Below, in pieces: positions 8,496 to 15,064 of a stretch of DNA of 64,000 nucleotides. A program made the position numbers and the translations under genes. Position 1 is the stretch's first letter; each line of letters begins with the position of its first letter. The stretch is from Roseiarcus sp963748545 (GTDB lineage Bacteria > Pseudomonadota > Alphaproteobacteria > Rhizobiales > Beijerinckiaceae), in NCBI GenBank assembly GCA_963748545.1, contig CAVVJO010000036.1, forward strand, positions 248,001 to 312,000, read 5' to 3'. The notes under the pieces were generated by a model. The model saw nothing but the letters and a program-made list of their open reading frames with translations. It did not search any database and was not told the DNA's origin.

Positions 8496-9464
8496 ATGAA
8501 GCGCGTTCAGGACATCGCATGGCCGGTGATCGGCCTCGGCGCGGTGGCCGTATCGGCGTGGCTCCTGTTCAGAGAGCTGCGCGGGCTCTCCGCGGCGAGC
8601 CTGCGCGACGCATTTTACGCGATCTCGCCGGGGAGATGGGTCTTGGCCTGCGGGTCGACAGCTATCGCCTACGCGGCGCTCGCCTGGTACGACCGGATCG
8701 GGCTTCTCCACCTCGGGCGCAAGATCGGATGGCCGTTTGTCGCGCTGACCTCATTCGTCACTTACGCCATTGCGCACAATCTCGGCGCCTCCGTCCTGTC
8801 GGGTGCGCTTATCCGCTACCGGGCCTATTCCACCCGAGGCATGAGCATGGGCGAAGTCGGCCTTCTGGTCGCCTTCTGCTCGTTTACCTTCGGCCTCGGG
8901 GCGGTGACGCTTGGGGGCGTCCTGCTCATTTTCCGGCCTGAACTGGTCGAGCGTTTCGAAGGCGCGCCGGATTGGGTGGGCCAGGCCGCCGGATGGATAC
9001 TGTTTGCGGCCCCCTGCCTCTATATGCTGGGTTCGCTCCTTCATTTCCCGTCGATCAGGCTCGGCGGATTTTCGCTGACCTACCCTCGCCCGCCGATCGC
9101 GACGCGTCAGTTGCTCGCCGGACCGCTCGAACTGATTGGGGCGGCCGGGATCATCTTCTTCGCCCTGCCGACCGCGAACCCCGGGTTCGTCGTGGTGCTG
9201 GGGGTCTTCGTCGCCTCCTTTTGCCTGGCGCTCGTCAGCCATGCGCCGGGGGGCCTCGGCGTTCTCGAGATCGCCTTTTTGAGCGGCGTTCCGGACGTCC
9301 CGCAGGCCAATGTCGTGGCCGCGCTGCTGGCGTTCCGCTTGCTTTACCTTATCGTTCCCCTGGTCTTTTCGCTGGTGGTCGTCCTCGTCTTCGAGCGACG
9401 CCGCTGGCGATCGCTGGTTCCCCTTGGAGTCGGACCCGCCGATGCGCGCGACAATCACCGTTGA
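8496..9464 (+). CDS. YbhN/UPF0104 family integral membrane protein (lysylphosphatidylglycerol synthase TM-like)
   Basis: A 322-aa inner-membrane protein with about eight hydrophobic helices, similar to the flippase-like transmembrane half of lysylphosphatidylglycerol synthases (MprF) but without the aminoacyl-transferase half. Family features include the N-terminal WLLFRELRGL, the helix carrying TYAIAHNLGASVLSGALIRYR, and SHAPGGLGVLEIAFL near the C-terminus. The ATG at 8496 gives the expected short cytoplasmic start. Its 3' end overlaps pncA by 23 bases. The lipid or polymer it handles is unknown. Confidence 0.75.
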   Translation: MKRVQDIAWPVIGLGAVAVSAWLLFRELRGLSAASLRDAFYAISPGRWVLACGSTAIAYAALAWYDRIGLLHLGRKIGWPFVALTSFVTYAIAHNLGASVLSGALIRYRAYSTRGMSMGEVGLLVAFCSFTFGLGAVTLGGVLLIFRPELVERFEGAPDWVGQAAGWILFAAPCLYMLGSLLHFPSIRLGGFSLTYPRPPIATRQLLAGPLELIGAAGIIFFALPTANPGFVVVLGVFVASFCLALVSHAPGGLGVLEIAFLSGVPDVPQANVVAALLAFRLLYLIVPLVFSLVVVLVFERRRWRSLVPLGVGPADARDNHR

Positions 9465-10080
9465 GGATCACGACGCCCTGTTGGTGATCGACCTGCAGGC
9501 GGACTTCATGCCCGGCGGGGCGCTCGCGGTCGGGGAGGGCGACGCGGTCGTGCCGCTCGCCAACGCGCTCATCCGCCGGTTCCCGCAGGTTGTGATCACT
9601 CAGGACTGGCATCCGCCCGGACATGCGTCATTCGCCTCGACCCATGCGGCCGAGCCGTTCGCGACCAAGCGGCTGCCCTATGGCGAGCAGACCCTGTGGC
9701 CAGACCACTGTGTGCAGGGGACGGCGGGCGCGGCGCTCCACGTAGACCTCGCGACCGAGGAGGCTTTCCTCATCCTGCGCAAGGGCATGCACGAGGGCGT
9801 CAACTCCTACTCGGCCTTTGTCGAAGCCGACGGCCGCACGACGACGGGCCTCGCTGCGCTCCTTCACGCCCGTGGGATCAGGCGCGTGTTCGCCTGCGGG
9901 CTCGCAACCGACTTCTGCGTCGCCCACAGCGCCCTCGACGCGCGGGCGGCCGGGTTCAACGCCTTCGTCATCGAGGACGCCTGCAGGGCGATCGACGCGG
10001 CCGGCTCTCTCCAGAAGGCGTGGGCGCGGATGGAGGCGGCCGGCGTTCGGCGCATTCTGTCGTCGGAGATCGCCGCGTAG
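9442..10080 (+). CDS. pncA: Bifunctional nicotinamidase/pyrazinamidase
   Basis: Hydrolyses nicotinamide to nicotinate in NAD salvage. The isochorismatase-like fold shows the catalytic triad: Asp17 in LLVIDLQADF, the Lys of LRKGMHEG and the Cys of ACGLATDFCVAHSAL. The metal site is the Asp/His/His of QDWHPPGHASF. The ATG at 9442 gives a 212-aa enzyme of normal size and lies inside the end of the upstream membrane-protein gene, implying coupled translation. Confidence 0.9.
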   Translation: MRATITVEDHDALLVIDLQADFMPGGALAVGEGDAVVPLANALIRRFPQVVITQDWHPPGHASFASTHAAEPFATKRLPYGEQTLWPDHCVQGTAGAALHVDLATEEAFLILRKGMHEGVNSYSAFVEADGRTTTGLAALLHARGIRRVFACGLATDFCVAHSALDARAAGFNAFVIEDACRAIDAAGSLQKAWARMEAAGVRRILSSEIAA

Positions 10081-10195
10081 GAGACCCTGGAAGGTCGACG
10101 CCGCCGGCTGAGGGCCTTGCGGCCCGAAGCCGCAGCCGCTTGCCTGCAGGTCTGGCAAGGACGACGGGATTCCAGCGCCTTAGGCGCACAAAGCT

Positions 10196-10218
10196 GTCCA
10201 AAAATCGTATTTTTGGAC
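10196..10218. repeat. Perfect AT-rich hairpin downstream of pncA
   Basis: A 10-bp perfect stem, GTCCAAAAAT (10196-10205) and ATTTTTGGAC (10209-10218), around a CGT loop, followed by AT-rich DNA to about 10250. This contrasts sharply with the GC-rich surroundings. It could be a terminator for pncA or for the minus-strand small genes, or a protein-binding site; neither side has a clean T-run. Confidence 0.5.
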
Positions 10219-10324
10219 CGGTTAATTTATCATATTAGAAATGTTATACACCCACGACCGCAGACGCGTCGGCCCCGTCCCCTCAGCGCGACCCGCCGCT
10301 CTCGACGCGTAGCGCGCGCCTTCG

Positions 10325-10441
10325 TCACCGCCTGCGCCGGGCGGACATCGAGTAGGCTTGACGCTCGGCGACGCTGCTCAGCCAGGCGCCGGTCGTCATA
10401 CCCAACACGTAGACAAACAGGACTTCGATGAGGACATACAC
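10325..10441 (-). CDS. Small membrane protein candidate (38 aa)
   Basis: A short minus-strand frame from a GTG start at 10441 with GGAG about ten bases upstream. It encodes a hydrophobic N-terminal helix (MYVLIEVLFVYVLGMTTGAW) followed by a short polar stretch and a basic end (SARRRR). The shape, one inward-pointing helix with a positive tail, is typical of small bacterial inner-membrane proteins. It lies 100 bases downstream of the conserved hypothetical gene at 10541-10945 in the same direction. No family recognised; the call rests on helix, ribosome site and context only. Confidence 0.4.
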   Translation of the reverse strand: MYVLIEVLFVYVLGMTTGAWLSSVAERQAYSMSARRRR

Positions 10442-10540
10442 GGCTTTGCGCTCCCACTGGCGACGCGACGTCGGGTCGCGCCATGGTTAACGCGTCCTAA
10501 ACCTCTAAGCGTGTGGGAAGTTCCAAAAGGTCGCGCCGCG

Positions 10541-10945
10541 CTAAGGCTTGCCGACGCCCACGACGCGGAAGGTTACGAGTTCGCCCTCGGCTTCGCGGAT
10601 CGAAACATATTCGCCGATCTTGAAGACGTGGTCGCCAAAGCGGAAGCCTTCGTCCTCGTCGTCGCGCGCGACCTGCGGCGACTTCCATTCGAACGCCCAG
10701 GTCGAGCCGCCGCGTCCGCCCGCGCGATGGACGAGCAGGCCCTGCATCGCCGGTTCGCCCGCCCAGAAGCGATGGGCGAAGCATTCGCCGCGGTGCGCCT
10801 TCCAGAGCTCGAGATTGATGCGGCCCTCCTCGGTCAGCGGCGCGACGAAATCGTAGCCGTGCCGGATCGATCCCTCGGGAAAGGTCTTCGACCGCGCCGC
10901 GTGAAGCGTCACCTTGCGCAACGAGCCGGCGGGAACCGCGGTCAT
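10541..10945 (-). CDS. Conserved hypothetical protein
   Basis: A 134-aa soluble protein without signal peptide or membrane helix. It begins MTAVPAGSLRKVTLHAARS and ends in a beta-rich segment (FKIGEYVSIRE, then LVTFRVVGVGKP) suggesting a small barrel. Codon use and the absence of low-complexity sequence support a real gene. The ATG at 10945 is preferred over one 33 bases upstream. I do not recognise a domain of known function; the C-terminal pattern could be a binding module, but that is a guess. Confidence 0.6.
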   Translation of the reverse strand: MTAVPAGSLRKVTLHAARSKTFPEGSIRHGYDFVAPLTEEGRINLELWKAHRGECFAHRFWAGEPAMQGLLVHRAGGRGGSTWAFEWKSPQVARDDEDEGFRFGDHVFKIGEYVSIREAEGELVTFRVVGVGKP

Positions 10946-11177
10946 CAGTTTGGCTCTCCACGCTGTTCGCCGACCCACGGTTCGGGGCCGTTAGAATCGC
11001 TTTCCGATCATAGCGTATGACGTAGCGAAGACGCCATATGCAGGCTGACGCGGCCCCGCGCGATATCGAGTGTTGGGGGGAACGCTGCCTTTTGGGCTGC
11101 GTGCTGGAGGGGGTCCGCCTGGACGTCGGACTGCTGGTCGCCGCAAACCAAGGTGACGGCGCTCTCGAAAAAGAACG

Positions 11178-11201
11178 AACAGGCGCCTTTGGCCTGTTTT
11201 T
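11178..11201 (+). terminator. Orphan rho-independent terminator-like hairpin
   Basis: Arms AACAGGC (11178-11184) and GCCTGTT (11192-11198) around a seven-base loop run straight into a five-T tract (11197-11201). No plus-strand gene ends here, so it may close a non-coding transcript starting after about 10980. A weaker A-rich flank on the other side would also allow limited termination of minus-strand transcription. Confidence 0.5.
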
Positions 11202-11363
11202 GAGGCCGATGCGAACATACGCTCACACGAACGTTCAGTTTCCGCCCGGCTGACGGGCAGGCAGATCAGATCAGATCGAATCGTTATCGGGTTGAACGGC
11301 GCAGCAATCCGTCAACGAATATTAGACACAACGCTTGGCAAGGCGTAAACGCATTGCACAGAC

Positions 11364-11386
11364 TTAATCACTCGAGGCTTGATTAA
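11364..11386 (+). promoter_or_regulatory. Inverted repeat overlapping mucR ribosome-binding region (probable autoregulatory site)
   Basis: TTAATCA (11364-11370) and TGATTAA (11380-11386) form perfect 7-base arms around CTCGAGGCT. The right arm directly abuts the ATG at 11387 and the spacer holds the GAGG ribosome site. Ros/MucR proteins repress their own genes through AT-rich targets, so autorepression here is a reasonable inference. Confidence 0.55.
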
Positions 11387-11794
11387 ATGTCGATACCCGA
11401 TTCCGTCGAACTGGCTGCAGAAGTCGTGGCCGCGTTCGTTTCCAATAACCCTCTGCCGAGGCACGAACTGCCCGATTTCATTCAATCGGTCTGCATGGCG
11501 GTTCAGAAACTTGGGCAGGAGTTGGCAAGCGCGCCCGCGGAAGTCGAAGTCAAGGCGCCGGCCGTGCCGATCCGCAAGTCGATTACGCCCGATTTTCTGA
11601 TTTGCCTGGAAGACGGCAAGAAATTCAAGTCGATGCGAAGGCATCTCGGGCAGTTGGGTCTGACCCCGGAAGCCTATCGCGCCAAATGGAACCTGCCCTC
11701 AGACTATCCCATGGTTGCGCCGAACTACGCCGCCCAGCGATCAGCGATGGCGAAAAACATTGGGCTCGGGCAAATCCGGAAAAAGGCCAAGTAG
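11387..11794 (+). CDS. mucR: Ros/MucR family transcriptional regulator with degenerate zinc finger
   Basis: A 135-aa nucleoid-associated-like regulator controlling exopolysaccharide, motility and cell-cycle genes in related bacteria. The N-terminal oligomerisation helices (VELAAEVVAAFVSNNPLP) are followed by the family DNA-binding domain with CLEDGKKFKSMRRHL, YRAKWNLPSDYPMVAPNYA and a basic tail. In the classical Ros finger zinc is held by Cys, Cys or Asp, and two His. Here Cys73, Asp76 and His86 are present, but the last histidine pair is replaced by Leu90-Gly91, so zinc binding is probably lost or altered. Related zinc-free Ros homologs keep the fold. An AT-rich inverted repeat at the start codon suggests autoregulation. 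Confidence 0.88.
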   Translation: MSIPDSVELAAEVVAAFVSNNPLPRHELPDFIQSVCMAVQKLGQELASAPAEVEVKAPAVPIRKSITPDFLICLEDGKKFKSMRRHLGQLGLTPEAYRAKWNLPSDYPMVAPNYAAQRSAMAKNIGLGQIRKKAK

Positions 11795-11825
11795 AGCGGG
11801 CGAAAGCCAAGGCTGCAGACAAAAA

Positions 11826-11845
11826 GGGCGCCCCGCGGGGCGCCC
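11826..11845 (-). terminator. Strong rho-independent terminator of small secreted protein gene
   Basis: A perfect 20-base GC palindrome made of GGGCGCCCCG and its complement, followed on the minus strand by TTTTT (plus-strand 11821-11825). It lies 23 bases past the stop of the minus-strand gene ending at 11869 and also faces the mucR 3' end. Confidence 0.8.
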
Positions 11846-11868
11846 TCCGTGCCGTCGCAATCGACGGC

Positions 11869-12027
11869 TCAGTTCGTTCCGCTTTGGGCCGGCGTCTGGC
11901 TCGCGGCCGTCTGCTGCTGCGAGGATTGGTCGTTCGACGCCGAGGTTCCATAAGAGCAGGCCAGCGCCGGCGCGACGACCGCCGCGAGGCCGAGACCGAT
12001 CAACAATCCGATAAGCTTGGTGCGCAT
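11869..12027 (-). CDS. Small secreted or periplasmic protein (52 aa)
   Basis: A 52-aa protein: basic start and hydrophobic helix (MRTKLIGLLIGLGLAAVVAP), signal peptidase I-like site near ALAC-SYG, then a Ser/Gln/Thr-rich mature tail (SSQQQTAASQTPAQSG). GGAGG lies seven bases before the ATG at 12027, and a strong terminator follows the stop, so expression is well supported. The ALAC cysteine is not in a good lipobox, so secretion is more likely than lipidation. Function unknown. Confidence 0.65.
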   Translation of the reverse strand: MRTKLIGLLIGLGLAAVVAPALACSYGTSASNDQSSQQQTAASQTPAQSGTN

Positions 12028-12182
12028 CGCAAACCTCCGTTTCGTCCTAGCCTGCCGGAAGGTTAGCACTGCGGCAAATGCGCGCAAGGCGCCCGGCGGC
12101 CGAAATGGAGCGGCAAGGGGCGATTGCGGGCCTTGTACATCGTCACCGCCGCGAAAGCCCGGGCTGAGTGGCGGCCGCAGCC

Positions 12183-13037
12183 TCATCCCTGCAGGCGCCA
12201 GAGCCTGCGCGCGTTGGACACGAACAGCTTTGTGCGCTCGTCGGCCGAGGCGCCGCGGGTGAGGGCGTGGCTCGCGGCGAGCCAGATCGAGAGCGATGCG
12301 GTCAGCGTGCAGACCGGCCAGTCGCTGCCCCAGACCAATCGGTCCCAACCGAACCGGGCGACGACGTGCTCGACCGTGGGGCGCAGGTCATCGAGCGTCC
12401 AGGTCTTCGGGTCGGCGTAGGCGACGACGCCGGAGAGTTTGGCGGTGACGTTGGGCCTTCGGGCGATCTCGGCGATCTTGGCGCGCCAGAGGGGGACCAT
12501 GCGCGGCGTAATCGACTGCGCGCCGCAATGGTCGAGGACGAAGTCCAGGTCAGGGCAGGCGTCGACCAGGGCGATCGCCTTGTCGAGCTGGTCGGGTCGG
12601 ACGCAAAGGTCGAATGGCCGGCCGGCGCCGGAGAGGCGCCGCAGATTGTCGCGAAAAACCGGCCGTTCGCTCATATCGTCGGGGACGACGTGGAGGACGC
12701 GGCGAAAACCCTTGACGAACGGGTCGGCGAGCGCCCGCTCGAGGAAGGTTGGAAAGTCCGAACTCTCGGGACGACAGGCGCTGATCGCGCCGCGGATGAG
12801 GGTCGCGCCGTCGCGCGCCAAGGCCTCGACAGTCCGCGTCTCCGCCTCGATGTCGGGCTCGGCGACGTCCGCCTCCATGTGCAGCGCGCCGGTGACGCCG
12901 CAGCGGCGGGCCTCTTCCGCATAGCGGTCGTAACGCGCGTCGCGGTCGAGTGCGGCGACGCCGGCGAGCCACGGATAGCTTAGCCGATCGCGCGTGATGA
13001 GGTGGAGATGCGTATCGATAATCTCGGCCGAAACCAT
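12183..13037 (-). CDS. Amidohydrolase family protein (TIM barrel, lactonase-like)
   Basis: Predicted metal-dependent hydrolase of the amidohydrolase 2 family, near L-fuconolactonase/rhamnonolactonase-type proteins. Metal-site motifs are present: IIDTHLHLI at the N-terminus, FVLDHCG in the middle and WGSDWPV near the C-terminus. The ATG at 13037 gives 284 aa of normal length; the frame continues upstream but there overlaps the divergent SDR promoter region and is low-complexity. It stands alone on the minus strand, divergent from the lipid gene cluster. Substrate unknown. Confidence 0.8.
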   Translation of the reverse strand: MVSAEIIDTHLHLITRDRLSYPWLAGVAALDRDARYDRYAEEARRCGVTGALHMEADVAEPDIEAETRTVEALARDGATLIRGAISACRPESSDFPTFLERALADPFVKGFRRVLHVVPDDMSERPVFRDNLRRLSGAGRPFDLCVRPDQLDKAIALVDACPDLDFVLDHCGAQSITPRMVPLWRAKIAEIARRPNVTAKLSGVVAYADPKTWTLDDLRPTVEHVVARFGWDRLVWGSDWPVCTLTASLSIWLAASHALTRGASADERTKLFVSNARRLWRLQG

Positions 13038-13203
13038 CGCGTTCGCCCTCCCTGCGGTTGCCGCGATGGTAGTGCGCTTTGTCGCGGGACGAAAGGAATT
13101 GCGGCGGGCGCCCGCCGCCGACGGGCGTCCTAAAGAACCCCCTGCGGCGGAGGCCGGTCCGGGCGCCTTGATCCGGATCATTGTCGGCGACGGCTTCCCG
13201 ACT

Positions 13204-14130
13204 ATGGTGGCGCGCGAACGGGCGAACGGGAGCAGTGCGGTGTCGAATGGGGGGTGTCTCTTGCGCGGGACGAAGTCGAGCGGCAAGGGCGACGGGAAGG
13301 TCCGCGGCTGGGTCGTCGTGACCGGCGCGTCCTCCGGCATCGGGACCGAGCTTGCCCGCGCCTTCGCCGCGCGCCGCTACGATCTGGTGCTGGCCGCCCG
13401 AACGGAAGCGGCGATCGAGGCGCTGGGTCGTGAGCTCGCCGCGAACCATGCGGTCCGGGTGAAGACCATGCCGGTCGACCTCAGCTTGCCCGGCGCGCCC
13501 CAGGCGATGGCGGAGGCCCTGTCCCTCGCCAACATCGAGGTAGGTATTTTGGTCAACAACGCCGGGGCGCTCAGCGAGGGGCCGTTCGCCGATGGCGGGC
13601 TCGACGACCAGCTCAATCTCATCCAGGTCAATATCGTTGCGCTCACCGCGCTGATGCGACTTCTCCTGCCTGCGATGATCGCGCGCGGCGAGGGCCGTAT
13701 CCTCAACGTCGCCTCGATCGCCGCCTTCATGCCGACGCCGCAGCTTGCGGTCTATGCGGCGGCCAAGGCCTATGTTCTGTCTCTGACCGAGGCGGTGGGA
13801 GAAGAATTGAGAGGAACCGGAGTCGCGGCGACGGCGCTCTGCCCGGGCTTCACCGACACGGCGATGATGCGGGGGTCGACGCTCGGCCGGCCGATCCCGG
13901 CAAGGATGATCATGCCGGCGAAAACAGTCGCGGAGGCGGGTTGCGCGGCCTGCCTGAGGGGCGAAGCGATCGCGGTTCCGGGACTCGCCAACAAACTGAT
14001 CACAGGCGGCGCTCCACTCGCCCCGAAGGCGCTGGTGCGCGCGTTCGGCGGCGCCATGAACGGCGGCGGCTGGGAGCGCCTTCAAGGCTGGCTGCAGGAC
14101 CTGGCCGACGCACGCGGGAGGGCGCGATGA
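13204..14130 (+). CDS. Short-chain dehydrogenase/reductase
   Basis: Classical SDR oxidoreductase: cofactor loop VVVTGASSGIGTELA, NNAG motif (ILVNNAGALSEGP) and catalytic Ser/Tyr/Lys region (NVASIAAF; VYAAAKAYVLSL). The exact start is uncertain: ATG 13204 is given, but the TTG at 13261 after a G-rich stretch would fit the family better. Its stop overlaps the next start (ATGA at 14127-14130), and that gene overlaps the wax ester synthase gene the same way. A role in fatty alcohol, aldehyde or acyl-chain metabolism feeding neutral lipid synthesis is inferred from this coupling. Confidence 0.8.
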   Translation: MVARERANGSSAVSNGGCLLRGTKSSGKGDGKVRGWVVVTGASSGIGTELARAFAARRYDLVLAARTEAAIEALGRELAANHAVRVKTMPVDLSLPGAPQAMAEALSLANIEVGILVNNAGALSEGPFADGGLDDQLNLIQVNIVALTALMRLLLPAMIARGEGRILNVASIAAFMPTPQLAVYAAAKAYVLSLTEAVGEELRGTGVAATALCPGFTDTAMMRGSTLGRPIPARMIMPAKTVAEAGCAACLRGEAIAVPGLANKLITGGAPLAPKALVRAFGGAMNGGGWERLQGWLQDLADARGRAR

Positions 14131-15064
14131 CCGCCATCAAGGCGAATGGAATCACCATCGAGTATGAGGTCTTCGGTCTGCCCGAGGCGCCCCCGATCCT
14201 GCTCGTCATGGGCCTCGGCATGCAACTCGTCGCCTGGCCGGATTCGCTTTGCGACGGGCTCGCCGCGCGCGGCTTCCGGGTCGTGCGCTACGACAACCGC
14301 GACGTCGGCCTGTCGAGCCGCATGCCTGGCGCGGGCAGGCTCAAGACCAGCGGAATGCTGGCGCGCGCGCTCCTCCGCCTGCCAGTGCGGCCGCCCTATA
14401 CCCTCAACGACATGGCGCGTGACGCGATCGGCCTGATGGACGGCCTCAAGATCGGCGCCGCCCACGTGGTCGGCGTGTCGATGGGCGGCATGATCGCGCA
14501 GATCCTCGCCGCGGAGCACCCGGACCGGGTGAGAAGCCTCACCTCGATCATGTCTTCGCCGGCCCCCATCCTGCCGCGCAGGAAAGTCCTGCGCGCCCTG
14601 TTGAGGCCGGCGCCGCGCGACCGCGAACAGGCGGTCCGACGCATGCACGACTTTTTCCGGCTGATCGGGGCGCCGGTTATCCGCCGACCGAGGCGGAGCT
14701 GAAGATCAAGGTCGATCGCTCGGTACGCCGCAGTTTCCGGCCCGACGGCTTCACCCGGCAGCTCATCGCCATCCAGACCGGGAGGAGCCGCGCGCCGCTG
14801 CTGCACCGCATCCGGGCGCCGACGCTGGTCGTGCACGGCTCGGACGACCCGCTCATCCCGCTCATCGGTGGGACCAGGACCGCCGCTGCGATTCCCGGCG
14901 CCCGTTTGCGCGTCGTGCCGGGAATGGGCCACTTTCTGCCCGAGGCGCTGGTCCCGCTGCTGGTCGAGGAAATCGCTGGACACTGCCTGAAAGCCGACGG
15001 CATGACGGAAAAGCGCGCATCCACACAAGAGCGCGCGCCAGAAGACGCCAGGGAGACTCCATGA
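14127..15064 (+). CDS. Alpha/beta hydrolase (frameshifted)
   Basis: Serine hydrolase of about 312 aa when corrected. N-terminal part: ILLVMGLGMQLVAWPDSLCD, RVVRYDNRDVGLSSR and the nucleophile elbow VVGVSMGGMIAQILA. After about residue 180 the frame breaks near 14675 where one G is missing; the next frame continues with YPPTEAELKIKVDRSVRRSF, LVVHGSDDPLIP and the catalytic-His region VPGMGHFLPEALVP. The start overlaps the SDR stop and the stop overlaps the wax ester synthase start, so expression of the three is coupled. Likely an esterase or lipase acting on acyl esters; probably intact apart from one sequencing indel. Confidence 0.8.

Larger units (their letters stand above)
10946..11386. other. 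Gene-free regulatory spacer upstream of mucR
   Basis: No convincing protein-coding frame in about 440 bases. It contains an orphan terminator-like hairpin (11178-11201), a run of overlapping GATCAGATC motifs near 11263-11275, AT-rich promoter-like DNA from about 11315 and the inverted repeat at the mucR start. A small RNA ending at the hairpin is possible. Confidence 0.4.

Noticed and set aside
11205..11235. LexA box near repeated GAAC motifs upstream of mucR
   Set aside because: The alphaproteobacterial LexA site needs GTTC-N7-GTTC; the GAAC copies here are spaced by 12 or 0 bases.
12994..13203. N-terminal extension of the SDR gene back to 12994
   Set aside because: The extension overlaps the divergent amidohydrolase start and is low-complexity, with no SDR similarity before the cofactor loop.
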